Assembly (NCBI GenBank): GCA_902729315.2
Contig: LR746272.1
Span: forward strand, 5,274,272 to 5,338,271
Length of the DNA stretch: 64,000 bases
From: Spirodela intermedia
Lineage: Eukaryota; Streptophyta; Magnoliopsida; Alismatales; Araceae
Direction: 5' to 3'
The notes under the pieces were generated by a model. That model was not told the origin of the DNA, made no database searches, and was given only the letters and a program-made list of their open reading frames with translations. This document shows positions 10,656 to 30,971 of the stretch, in pieces. Both the position numbers and the translations under genes were made by a program. The stretch's first letter is position 1, and each line of letters starts with the position of its first letter.

Positions 10656-13512
10656 GTCCACATTGAGATTAATTTTAACAAAGAAGGGTTGATAAATATG
10701 GTTGTAATAATGGATCATATACAACTATTATTATAAATGCACCACCATCAAGATGAAGACATAGTTGTCAAGAAAATAGTTTAGTACTTGATCACTCCAT
10801 CCATCATTTGATGAGATTAACTTTCACGAAAGAAGAAACTTTCACCTTGTATTTGACAAAGACTTTGAATACTTCAACTTTGATATTCCAATAGGGAAGT
10901 ACATGTCAATCATTGGAAATCATGCAAAATGTAAATTAAAATCAGTATATGAAATTGATAGAACTGATCCTAGAACTCATATATAGGGGTAAAGGAGCCT
11001 ACTCTCTAACCCCACTTTTAGGAGAGGTCCATTTGGACTGCATCTCCCTTTTACACCTTTGTTTAGGACTAGTCTCAAGTATGAAATCAGTCCAGTCATT
11101 TTGTAATACAGATATTAAAAAGGGGCTAGAAGAGAGAAAAAGAGATAAAATTAAGGGCTTGGGAAACCCTTTTCTTTTTGGCAGCTGAAATCGAGATTCT
11201 GGATCCTCCTCCTATCCCTTGTCTACTGGCTCTAGTTACAACTTCATTAACTCCATATATTTCTATATTTCGTTCCTCATTGACTATTGGATATATTGCT
11301 TCTCTTTGGTGGACGTGAGGTGTGTTTATCCTTTTTAGACAACATTAAATTCATTGTTTCTTTAATCCAACACATTTACTCTTCTCCATATCATCCTATT
11401 ACCTTGTGGACATTCTATCGTTGTGTTTTCATCTTCCCCTATGATATTGGGCCTTTTATCAAGCCCAATAAGTCCTAAATCTGGTCTTTTTTCCAAACAT
11501 CCACCCTACTGAATGAGCATGAAATTCTTTTAGTAATCAATGCATAATTATGAAGTCTAAACCTATTTTAGGGAGGAAACTATGTATGTTGAATGAATAA
11601 CTTAGTAAAGGTCTAATTTTTTCTAACATAGCATTTGTGCACTAAATCCAATCAAAGGTACAATTAACTTTAGGAACTATCAAAATGAGAAAATTATTAA
11701 AGTAATTAGTTATTAATCCCTCTCCATGATCTTTGATAACATTCTTCTGAAGAGAATATTACTCCTAAAGACAATAATATGGAGAACTACGAATATTTTA
11801 TTGCACCAATATTAGGAGGTTTACAAGGAACATGTCAAGGTTAAATCCTAATTTTGGTGACCTAGCATATTGAGCACTTTCTTATTTTCCTCTTGATTGA
11901 CTGCATTAAAGTTTCTACATTTCCCATTTTATACGAATTAATCATGCATTTACACTAAAATCATAATTAATCAAAAAATATCACATTAGTTTAAAGCTAC
12001 CAAATAGCTTCAATTTTCTTGTGATTTACCATGTAAAGTCCAAATTAGATATTATATTTCATTTTCAAACCTGTGTATAAAAATTCTCAAACTTTAAGGT
12101 AGTTGTGTGGGAGCATTAAATACATGTTGTTATTTAAAGTAATGATTGTGAGTTTTTGGAAGGATAGTTTAAAAACAAAGAACTCAATATAAAAGGATCA
12201 ATACTATTGTACAAAAGGTTTACAAATAAACCTAAAACAGATACCAAATCCAAATTGATCAACAATATATGACAAAGGGCTGTTTCATTAAGAGAGTTAC
12301 AAAGTAAAATCCATATGGTTAGACACTAGTGATTTGTCAAAAAAAAAAAATCAAGAAAGAATATTGACTTGTAAAATCATGTGGGCTTATTGTTTCTCAT
12401 ATTATCTTGATTCAAGTGTCGATTATTGGCACCTAAAATCTCCTTTTATATATTTCCTTTACTGAAAACTATGAAAGAATATAAGCTAAACATTTTCTAA
12501 AAATTAGGGAATAATCCTATTTGGAAAATAAAACTCTACTCTTATACAAATCAAATAATGATTCCATTAATTCATAAGTTCAAGAATTAGAAACCCAAAT
12601 TCTCAAGCTTATTACACAATTATCCTCCTCAAGATTTAAGTTGGCTTTCCAGGCTCATCATTGCTACTTTTTGTCAATTTAATTTTTTTATTAAGATAGT
12701 TATTTTTTTCATATTGGCTTTTAATTAGACATCATTAATCAATGATTGATTAAGCGAAAGTTCTGGTTTATATCATTATAATCATAAATGTCACAACTAA
12801 CATAGTGAAATACCCAAGTCGAGGTTAGACTATATAGTATTGACTCTCAATCTATTGTTTAATTATTCTATTATATTTTATTTTATTTTTTCATTGAATT
12901 TAGATAATAGAATAACTATTCCCTCCTCCCTCTTCCATGTTCTAATATTTAGCAATGACCCTCAAAACTAAAAACTAGTTAGTCAATAGATATATTTAAT
13001 CCTCCTATAAGGATTTAAATAGAAGCAGAGAATAAATTTGGTACATACTACTTTGTTCTTAGTTGATGATTAAAAATATGCTTTTAGCACTAGAATCCAT
13101 TAATAAATTATGGACATTTAAAATAGAAATCAGGACCACATTTGAATGTTTAACTTGATAACAAGACATACATATCTCGTGTTCTTCTTCGTAAGAAAAG
13201 GAAACTTCATAAACCTATACGAACCTTGTATTCTCTTAATTGATCCTTTAATAGCCCAACAAAGTGGATAAAACCACTTTTATTTCTTACTTTGGCATAG
13301 ATATCCAAACCAACATAATAGTGAACAATATGTGAAAGGACTAATATTTCTCTCTCATGTATCTCTTAAGAGAAATTATTTTCCACTACATAGAAAATTA
13401 ATCATTTACATTTTCTATAAAAGAAATTATCACTTAATCATCATCAAATATTGAAGAGCATAAGCTTCCAATTATTGAGATGACTAAATTTATCTATTTA
13501 CAAAAAGAGATT
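10656..13512. other. AT-rich intergenic DNA, nothing recognised
   Basis: The stretch holds only short open frames (79 aa or less) with no recognisable domain, and no long microsatellite. It may contain old transposon remains, but I could not match any part to the LTR family or the LINE of this window. Confidence 0.5.
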
Positions 13513-15151
13513 TGATAAGTCTTCATTATCATGAGTTAATAATTAGTAAATAGTATAGTTTTAGCCTTAACTCATGATAAATAGACTTATATTTGTGTTA
13601 AAGAATGATTTTTGGTTTTCGATTGATTAACGTGAATTTTTGGGTAATTATGTGATTTTATACGATTTTTATAGTCTTACTTTTGAGATAAATGAAGAAC
13701 AAGAAATAAAAATAAAAATATTACAAAAATAGGGGAACCCACCAGCCAGCCGGGCCCGCAAGCGGGTCGGAAGTGCAGTCGGGGAGTAAGCCACGAGCAG
13801 GGGCTCGAGCGGCTTGGCTTGGGGACCAACAGGGCACGTGTACGCCACTCCCCTTCCATGTCACCGGTGGCCAGCTGGCTGTGGGGCAAGGAGTGGTCGT
13901 ACACGCAAGAGAAGGGACTTTGCTGACAAAGCTAATATTACTATATATTTGCCCGAAAAATCAGCATACAACTGATGTTGGACTAAACCCGCGCTGGTAC
14001 GCTCTCAAGAGGTGGCGACTGGTCTCCCAGCAGATCGTCCTCTTCCCGATGACGGCTTGTTCATCGATCAATCGGAGATGATTTACTCGATAGATTCGTG
14101 ATCCTTTTATCACGAATCGTTCAGCAATTTTAGTAGCAATGTTCTGCGAATCGCATTGACGAGATTTTTGCCGATGATCCAGCGATTCTCATTGCTTAAT
14201 CCTTCATCGGCAACCTGCAGGAAAGTCGCAATAATCAGATAAAAATATATGAATTTTGACTCTAGGAGGATTCGAACCCGCACCGGTCGCCCACCTCTTC
14301 TGAGAGCGTATCAGATGCAATGAAGAGCCTCCTCTTGCTGCGTGGACTTGAGGATGAAGCTCCCTGACACGTGCCCCACCTCCATCCAGCGCCTCTCCGT
14401 TGGGTGACAGCCGCCGGAGAGCCGCAAAGTCACCGTTTTTCCACTCCGCCGGGTGACAGCCGCCGGAGATGATTCGACGACCCACTTCATTGATCTCTAG
14501 ACTTCGCGAGAAGACCTAGAGATTGCCCACGTCATCTTTGTCCAAGGAGAGCCTTCGAGGCCGTGGACACTGCACGACGATCCTCCTAAATGCTTAGGAT
14601 TCCGGTGCATCGCCGATGCATCATCGTCGTGACGCCGGAACTCTGTTTTCCTACTTTCAATTTAATTTACGCTTCATTTAGTGATACTTTGTGTGATTTT
14701 AATTTACCAAACTATACTTCGTTCAATTACGATTCTTCTGGCTTTTATGGATCTTAATTTAATTAATTAAGTCATCTGTAATCGCTTACATAAGAATCGT
14801 CAGGCAGAACTCTGTTTCTACCTGATTCGTGTTCGTCAGGCGCTGATGTCATCCTGACATCCGCACCCTTATTTCCTTTTTTTTGTGAGTTTTAAATATA
14901 TTTCCTTTTTATTTCCTAATATAAAATTCGTAAAAAAATCGTATTCATTGAGAAAAATTCTAAATAATTACCAGATATTATATTACATCCCTATGATCAA
15001 CCTAGAAAATTACCGCTATTTTTGGAATTTTTATTGAATTATAATTGATATATTTATTTAAAAATACTTCTAAATATCTGAAAATTCGTATTTTCTAGTT
15101 TTATAAATTTTATATTTACATGATTTAATATACAACGACTGAGTCACATCA
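13513..15151 (+). mobile_element. LTR 'D': solo LTR with an internal inverted block
   Basis: A 1,639-bp fourth copy of the same LTR family, TG...CA, flanked by a near-perfect 5-bp duplication (AGATT before, GGATT after). It is CpG-rich like copy C. Both ends are collinear with the other copies. Bases from about 13998 to 14310 are the reverse complement of the matching block in copies A, B and C. The T-arm-like motif therefore reads GGATTCGAACCC on the plus strand here. Confidence 0.85.
13998..14310 (-). repeat. Inverted segment inside LTR D, bounded by short inverted repeats
   Basis: The block begins GCTCTCAAGAGGTGGCGACT and ends AGTCGCCC-like, GCCCACCTCTTCTGAGAGC. In copy C the same material runs the other way, from about 8240 (CAGAGGCGGGCGACTGG) to about 8553 (GTTGCCACCTCTTGAGAGCG). 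The two borders form an imperfect inverted repeat of about 20 bases, a plausible substrate for the flip. Confidence 0.8.
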
Positions 15152-17964
<2,813 letters not shown>

Positions 17965-17965
17965 T

Positions 17966-18600
17966 TTAGTCGGCAAATCCGCCGCCACTGCGACGGACCT
18001 CAGTCAAATCATTTTCAAGTTGATCCGCCTTTGCTGCGAGAAAACGGTCCCTAATTCTGAAGACTCTAAAACGGGCCTTTGCTACATCCGCCGTGTCCCA
18101 CTTTGCCAGGCAGCAAGGAGGCACCAACACATGGGACTTTCCTAGGAAGCCCGGAGAACCGACGGCGGCGCACGACACGCTCACATGAGCAGGACGGGCC
18201 CTCGCAGAGGACGACGCGACAGTTCCACGTTTTCTTCCCATGTAACCTCTCGACGCCGTTTCCCAAGCAGCTCCCCCGGTATCCACTCTTTTCCTCCTCT
18301 GCCCTACAAGGGATTCATCCAGCTGGTTGATCCCTCCCCTAGTCGACGATCTTGGGCTCAGCCCTTTTCCCACACTGTTCAAGGCAAATCCAGAGGGTGC
18401 CCTGAGAGAAGCACCCACCGGATTGACTCGCGAGCGGCGTACTTTCCTGCGTGACGAGGTGGAAGACTTGGTTGATTGTCCGGTGGTCCTCGTCTCTCTC
18501 ATCTCGAACTTGAGGGCACTCTTTGACCACGATCCGTCAGACGCATGGACGATCTTTCTTTTGTCCCGGCGTCGATTGAAGAAATTATTACCGTGATGTG
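17966..18600. other. GC-rich island with open frames on both strands, unidentified
   Basis: Base composition rises sharply and several frames stay open: minus 18502-17966 (178 aa), plus 18327-18596 (89 aa) and others. The plus frame has protein-like composition (FLRDEVEDLVDCPVVLVSLI), but I recognise no domain, start context or splice pattern. It could be a gene fragment, an exon of an unrecognised gene or a GC-rich promoter. Confidence 0.3.
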
Positions 18601-21614
<3,014 letters not shown>

Positions 21615-21840
21615 ATCCGGAGGGGGGCCAGGAGCCCATGGGCCGGCGATGGGCCCGCCATGTGGCCCAGATGGAAGGGGGTACGTAGGGCCCACCTTCC
21701 CTTAATATATGATGTCCCGGGGTAAGGCTTTTCACAGAACCCCATCCCCCGCCCCCTATCTCCTCTTTTCTTGCCCCGCGCTCTCCAGGCAAGACCTTCT
21801 CTCCTCCCGCTTCCACGACCGGTCTCTTCTCCTTCGACAC

Positions 21841-21842
<2 letters not shown>

Positions 21843-21929
<87 letters not shown>
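21843..21929 (+). repeat. (CT)n microsatellite in the probable 5' UTR of the PRE-type gene
   Basis: 87 bases of pure CT ending 69 bp before the ATG at 21999. Its position suggests it is in the 5' UTR or core promoter. The pyrimidine strand is the sense strand. Confidence 0.93.
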
Positions 21930-21932
<3 letters not shown>

Positions 21933-21998
21933 CATTTTCCACAGTCGTCTTGGAGAAGGAAAGAGAACGGCAGTGTTTTTAACTTGAGCGAAGGGGAG

Positions 21999-22231
21999 AT
22001 GTCGAGCGCGTGGACCGGCAGGGCGAGGGCCACCGACGACGACATCAAGGAACTCGTTGCCAAGCTGCAATCGCTCCTGCCGGAGGCCCGCCGGCGGAGC
22101 TCCGGCAGGGTATGATTCTCTACTGCTCCCCTTTCCATTCTCTACTTTGTTCTCTCTTCAGCGTGAAGAGAGGCATGCGGAGATCGTCATCTTATTGTTG
22201 TGCACGCAGAGGAACTTGAGAGGGGAGAGAT

Positions 22232-22273
<42 letters not shown>

Positions 22274-22474
22274 TATGTATTGGTGAAGCATTGGGTGTAA
22301 TGCCGTCTTACTCATGCGCAGACATCGGCAGCGAAGCTACTGAAGGAGACGTGTAGCTACATTAAGAGCCTGCAGAGAGAAGTGGACGACCTCAGCGACC
22401 GGCTATCCGACCTCATATCTGCCATGGACGATAATAGCGCGCAAGCAGAGATCATCAGGAGTCTTCTCAGTTAG
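21999..22474 (+). CDS. PRE/ILI-type atypical HLH protein, 87 aa, two exons
   Basis: Exons 21999-22109 and 22322-22474, with a GT-AG intron of 212 bp. The joined protein begins [20 protein letters not shown] and ends IIRSLLS. It matches the PACLOBUTRAZOL RESISTANCE/ILI family of about 90-aa helix-loop-helix proteins that lack a DNA-binding basic region. These act in the nucleus by pairing with and blocking DNA-binding bHLH partners in brassinosteroid and gibberellin growth control (family knowledge). Helix 1 is [19 protein letters not shown], the loop spans the intron, and helix 2 is [20 protein letters not shown]. The intron position (after RRRSSGR) fits the family. The intron holds a (GA)n tract and the 3' flank a second one, while the 5' side has (CT)n. 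Which PRE member it is cannot be told. Confidence 0.92.
22238..22270 (+). repeat. (GA)n tract in the PRE-type gene intron
   Basis: 33 bases of GA units inside the only intron, purine on the sense strand, ending about 50 bp before the acceptor at 22320-22321. A similar tract (about 22484-22511) starts 10 bp after the stop codon. Confidence 0.9.
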
Positions 22475-22480
22475 AGAGAA

Positions 22481-22483
<3 letters not shown>

Positions 22484-22511
<28 letters not shown>
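22484..22511 (+). repeat. (GA)n tract in the 3' UTR of the PRE-type gene
   Basis: GA units directly after the stop at 22472-22474, purine on the sense strand. Confidence 0.88.
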
Positions 22512-22517
<6 letters not shown>

Positions 22518-22686
22518 CCGCTGCCGCCGCCCATTGGAGCAGGAGCAGGCAAGTCGACCTCTAATCTCAAGCTGAGGTTATATTATAAGATATGCATCCT
22601 GTCAGTGATGCCCACTAGAAGTAGTCCCCGTACATTTTCTCCTCCGTCTCTTCCTCCCCCTCCCTCTCTTCTCTCCCTCTCCCCCC

Positions 22687-22720
<34 letters not shown>

Positions 22721-22864
22721 AGTAGAGAGGCTTGATGCCCACACACGGCTACCCTCCCTGCAGAGTATGGAGAGTCGTTATTTACTACCATTGTGTAAGA
22801 CCCTAGCTGGTGTAGACTAGTTCATAACTTTGCTATTTTCCTCCTGCTGCTGCTGCTACTGCTG

Positions 22865-22895
<31 letters not shown>

Positions 22896-23037
22896 TCTCT
22901 GGCTCGCTGGCTCGCTGTAGTGGAGAGGCTTGATGCTCACACACGGCTACCCTCACCACAGAGGATGGAGAGTCGCTATTCACCACCAATGTGTAAGACC
23001 AAAGCCGGTATAAACTAGTTCATAATCTTGCTATTTC
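22721..23037 (+). repeat. Two-copy direct repeat (119 bp) separated by CT repeat
   Basis: Unit 1 (22721-22839) and unit 2 (22919-23037) share AGAGGCTTGATGC, ACACACGGCTACCCTC, TGTGTAAGACC and CTAGTTCATAA in the same order with scattered substitutions. CT-rich sequence precedes unit 1 (22690-22720), lies between the units (about 22866-22900) and follows unit 2 (23046-23064). Unequal exchange at the CT tracts is a likely origin. No function is visible. Confidence 0.85.
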
Positions 23038-23064
23038 CGTGCAGCTCTCTCTCTCTCTCTCTCC

Positions 23065-23760
23065 CTTAACAGGTGGAGTTGGTCCTCTGGAGAGAGCTAT
23101 GGGCCTCACGGAGATATGAACCGGAGGGGGGGTGGCTGTCGTTTAATTTCGATATCCTTCCCCCTTATTTCCTCTTTATTAAGGAGATGTTATCGTCGAC
23201 CGCGTCGTCCTCAGCCTTCGTCTTTTCCTGCCCGTTTTTAAAGCAGAGAGAAAGGGACCCTCTGTGGGACCCACTTCCCCCGGCTTCCACACGGCGACCC
23301 CGGAGACAGCGGGCCCCACAGCCCCAAAAATCCGGCATTTACCGAACGACACGTCACCACGGTAGGTTTGTCCCGCGGCTGCGAGCGAGTCCACCGCCGT
23401 AGAGTGGTCCGCTTACGATGTTCAGTGATCTTCGTCATTAATGTCACATTTGAAGAAATAAATATTTAATTATTCGGCGCAGGTCCCATTTTTGCCCACC
23501 AATCTTGAGTTCAATGACCCTTTTTCCCATCTTTAGTAAAATAAAAATAAAAGGTGGCTTTCCCAAACGATGGCATCACGCTGATCAGTGCATGGATTTC
23601 CATATTTAGTATTCCATCAACTGATCCGATTTTTCTAAAGTGGAGCGATATATCGCCGTTTTTCAGGTGCAATTGTTGTCGAAACGGCACTCGGAATCTT
23701 CTGTTCGCCTAACAAGGCCTACGCGTGTAATGAATGGGTTCTGAGCGAATAAGGGGGGGG

Positions 23761-23795
<35 letters not shown>

Positions 23796-24512
23796 GGGAG
23801 ATCGTCAACTGATCACCTTGGACAAATTTGATTGGAGTTTACGAAGATAGACGACAAGGAAATCAGAAAGCGAGTGAATACAGGGCATGGGATGTCAAAT
23901 CAGATAACCCCTTGGATTTCTGTGGCCGTTGGACGAGGATACTCTTGGGACTGTTCTTCCGGGTTTAAAAAATTCCTTGATAGTTACCCCAATTATTCTT
24001 GAGTTTCCCCATCTGACGTCTCATCTTCTCCCCCCCCTCTCTCTCTCTCTCCCTCTCTCTTCTCTCAACCGGCGGCATCAATGCATGGATACGCCCAAGA
24101 GAATCATCTCTGCATGTGCTCCGGTTCCTTCGTACTAACACTAGAACATCCTGCAGATCTCCGCAGAGGCGGATGTCTCGGCAAAAGATGGTTTGAAGGA
24201 TAGAGAGAGATAGAGAGAGAAGAGAGAGAAGAGAGAGAGAGAGCTGTCATAGCTTCATTCCCACAAACCATCATCTGATAGAAGGAGCGGGGATGGCGCT
24301 TGCCCCGTTTCTACAAGGGAACTTGTCCGCTCTGAGCTCACATTCACGTGACCCCTGCTGTGGACTAACTCCACTGCCTCAACATATGAGGAAGCTCAGC
24401 CATGGCCTCAGCCCGCCGTTAACGAGCCACGTGACAGAACCTGCTCGCACCCATTTCCACCCGCCCCTACTGTACATGCATGAATCGAGTCCATGCATGA
24501 GAAACTCTCACG

Positions 24513-24515
<3 letters not shown>
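23065..24515. other. Intergenic DNA, nothing coding recognised
   Basis: Contains a GA tract at about 23760-23796, CT-rich stretches near 24036-24063 and GA-rich stretches at 24201-24242. Two G-box-like CACGTG sites occur at about 24345 and 24430. No convincing exon. Confidence 0.4.
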
Positions 24516-24518
<3 letters not shown>

Positions 24519-24562
<44 letters not shown>

Positions 24563-24832
24563 ATGTGCGAAGGATTAGTAAGCGAGTAATGACCCTATGG
24601 AAACGATTATTGTCTCCTCCCTAGTCTAAACGGTCCATGGAAGATTAATCGAGTTTTGCCTATGTATAGTAGCCGAGCAGTCACAGAGAGAGAGAGAGAA
24701 AGAGATCGTCGGCACTCGGCGATTCATCTTCCACGGACTGTTCAGAGTAGGGAGGAGACAATAATCGTTTCCACAGGGTAATTACTCGCTTACTAATCCT
24801 TCGCACATGAAGAGAGAGAGAGAGAGAGAGAG
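24519..24832. repeat. Long imperfect inverted repeat (hairpin) capped by CT and GA arrays
   Basis: The left arm at about 24560-24653 is the reverse complement of the right arm at about 24715-24811 with roughly 8-10 differences. The arm begins TTCATGTGCGAAGGATTAG on the left and ends CTAATCCTTCGCACATGAA on the right. The loop is about 61 bp and holds a GA tract. A (CT)n array (24519-24560) precedes the left arm and a (GA)n array (24811-24832) follows the right arm, so pairing could extend outward. The motif GTCGTCGGCACTCGGC occurs near 24707 and again near 24834. It could be a foldback element or a hairpin RNA precursor. Confidence 0.85.
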
Positions 24833-26064
24833 GTCGTCGGCACTCGGCTCATCCCATATTTTCTGCATTTGGGCATTATCATCAAACCAAGAGAAGTAAG
24901 AAAACAGGATCCAGTCGAGCTCTCAAAGAGCTGAATTTGGTGATGTATTGTAAATTGAAATGTGGGAAAAAGACTCAAATAAAATTCTTTGTTGTTGGGA
25001 ATCCCTTAAGCACTTGAGGAATCCGAAAGCCCAAGAGGGTGGGCCAGAGCGCTCCCACTCAACATGCTCCTAAGAACCCTAAACCCACCATACTCCATTG
25101 AAACACTTTAGTCCATCCGCCCACAGTTTATAGGGATGAATCTTGGGGTGTCCCACATTCTCTCCCTCGTCATCTGCCGAGGATTGACTTCAAAGATCTC
25201 AGGCGGGCAGTGAAAAAAGTCTAAGAAGAGGACTAAATTTACGATGTTTCCACCGACACTACTTTCTTCGCAAAGGAACAGACGGCGAGAGAGCTTCAGA
25301 CAGCCGCCGTCTTGTCGCCTGGCGGGGAGCACGGCAACTTCCCCCGCCGTGAGCACCGGGCGGCGCCGCCAATCCTCCGCTACCGTTGCGCCGCCGTCCG
25401 TACGCCCTCCGCCATAGCTGCCTCCAGGCGCTGGAAGCCGAGGAGACGTAGAACGGGGGGCGATGGCGATATCGGGAAAGGAATGCCTATAAAACGTGTA
25501 GACCGGTCTTACGTGGCAGACAGAGGCTGTATCCATGTGGACGGCGAGCTAAGACCGGTGGGTAAGCAGTCAACTTGGGCCGCGGTGTCCCCATGGGCCT
25601 TGCCTATGCCACGTAGCTGACTGCTGGGCCACTGCAGAAAGCTGGACCCTCATTCCATTTCAGCTCGGCCCAATATGAAAGAGATACAGACAGCGAGAGA
25701 GAGAGATGGGAGAGAGGGAAGAGAGAGAGGGAGAGCTTCAGATAGTTGCAGCGGATGGACAAGGGAAGGGGGCGGGTGTTAGATAGAGATGGGAAGAGAG
25801 AGAGAGAGAGAGAGATGGATAATTGACAGAGTAATATCAGACGCAAGTAAATATCTAATGTTTCACTAAAACTAATGCAGATGAGTCAAAGCACAAAGTA
25901 GGAAGAAGAGACATAGCATCCAACCAAAAGTAAACAGCTAGGATCTGGTCAAGGTCAAAGCAATCACACTGACTCGTGACGAGGGGATCCCCACATGGAG
26001 AGACAAAAATGAAGGGAAGGGAAGTGCCGCTGGAGAATCGAAACCATCCATCTGATCTCAAGGC
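24833..26064. other. Intergenic DNA downstream of RPS9, no gene recognised
   Basis: A GC-rich patch (25290-25460) carries a minus-strand open frame of 142 aa (25536-25108) with no recognisable domain. GA-rich sequence lies at about 25680-25815. The 3' UTR of the minus-strand RPS9 gene should lie just left of 26065. Confidence 0.4.
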
Positions 26065-28100
<2,036 letters not shown>

Positions 28101-28183
28101 GACTGCCCACCCTCCTCTCCGCCCCTTCTCCTACTCCCGGCAATGGCGCCCGCAGCCGCCCCGAATTCGCAGAGAAGCTCTTA

Positions 28184-28377
28184 AAACCCTACCTTTCACA
28201 GCCTTATGAGCGGTGCCACGGATATCGCATCTGGACCGTCCATCTATCCGTTCCAAATAATGGGCCGTTGGGCTCTATTAGGCCTGAGTGATGGATGGTC
28301 CATTATGAACGGCCCAGCTTCTGATGTAATCTTTTTTCTGGTAGCCCAATAAGATCTGGACCATTAAAAAATGGGCC
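28184..28377. promoter_or_regulatory. RPS9/EB1 intergenic promoter elements: telo-box and site II cluster
   Basis: A telo-box (AAACCCTAC, 28184-28192) lies 84 bp upstream of the RPS9 ATG. Site II motifs (TGGGCY or reverse) occur at 28261-28266, 28269-28274, 28311-28316, 28343-28348 and 28372-28377, with further copies at 28406-28411 and 28593-28598. Telo-box plus site II is the known signature of plant ribosomal protein and translation genes, with site II bound by TCP proteins. The region sits between divergent RPS9 (minus) and EB1-like (plus) genes and may serve both. Confidence 0.7.
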
Positions 28378-28844
28378 CGCTTCACCTGAAATCTGACGTG
28401 GACTCAGCCCAATGGTCTCCTGGGGGCCGGTGGCCCGTTAACATCGTAGGGACAGGGCACCGAACCGACGCTGGACTCCCCACCGAACTTGACGTGGAGC
28501 GTCGAGTGAGCCAATTGTGGGCCCCACTCCGCACCAGCCCGGCTTATCCACGTCAGCGTCGCGGCGTCCGGTGCGAGGATCGGCCGTGGGATTGGGCCAC
28601 GTGGAAGGCAAGTATTTAACCACCGAGACAGCGCGTATTCAGTATGGTGACGTGTAAGTGCGACACGTGTGGGTGCGGTTATTTCGTCAGTTTTTGTATT
28701 CGTCGCCGACTGCGTTTGTCTGTTCAGATTGCGGTTCCTGTCGGGATTCCGCATATCGCCGTCGGGGAAGATGCTTCGTCACCAGGGTGATTCGCGGCTG
28801 CTCTCTCTCTCTCCCTCTCTCATTCTGTCCCCTGGTTCTTCCAG

Positions 28845-28846
<2 letters not shown>

Positions 28847-28898
<52 letters not shown>
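28847..28898 (+). repeat. (CT)n array upstream of the EB1-like gene
   Basis: 52 bases of CT units, 158 bp before the EB1-like ATG, with other short CT stretches at 28799-28820 and 28975-29005. Probably in the 5' UTR or promoter. Confidence 0.92.
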
Positions 28899-28902
<4 letters not shown>

Positions 28903-29056
28903 GTCATTTGTTCTCTTTCCAGAAATCCTCTCTCCGGCTTCCTCTCTAGTTTCTTGCAGGTTCCAACTGGAGACCTCTCTCTCTCTCCTTCCATATATCT
29001 CTCTCTACATACATATAAATCTGCATTTCTCGCCTTCGCCCGCAGCCGGCGGCTCC

Positions 29057-30613
<1,557 letters not shown>

Positions 30614-30971
30614 CCCCAGAAAACTCCGCCTGGTCAATTGAACTCCTACCAGCTGCAAGGGAAGAAGATGATGATGATGGTGTCGCCGCCGGTGATGATG
30701 ATGATGATGATGATGATGACGAAGAGGGAAAAAGGGAGGGATTATACCGGCTTGGTCCTTGTTAGAAAATTTATATACTTTTCTGTCCTCGCGGGGTGAA
30801 TTCAATAACTATTACACATGATTCCAAACCAGGTTACAGTCGCTAATCTGGGCCGACACCCTAGGCCCGCCCTGGGCGCAGCTGGCGGTGGCGCCGCCGC
30901 TGACTGGCGCTGCTGACTTGTCTTGGTCAGAACAGAACCGCAAAACCTGGGTAACCTCTCGATCAGCCCAC
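30614..30971. other. Convergent intergenic segment with a (GAT)n tract
   Basis: 358 bp lies between the EB1-like stop (30613) and the stop of the minus-strand bHLH gene (30972). GAT repeats at about 30664-30722 would encode poly-Asp in the frame +1 to the EB1 exon 7 frame; that frame stays open to 30765. The segment should contain the 3' UTRs of both genes. Confidence 0.6.

Noticed and set aside
25108-25536. 142-aa minus-strand frame
   Set aside because: GC-rich patch effect; no recognisable domain, and several other frames are open over the same patch.
30614-30765. Asp-rich frame downstream of EB1 as a separate gene
   Set aside because: No start codon context and no domain. It is better explained as the lost or alternatively joined EB1 tail, reported as a finding.
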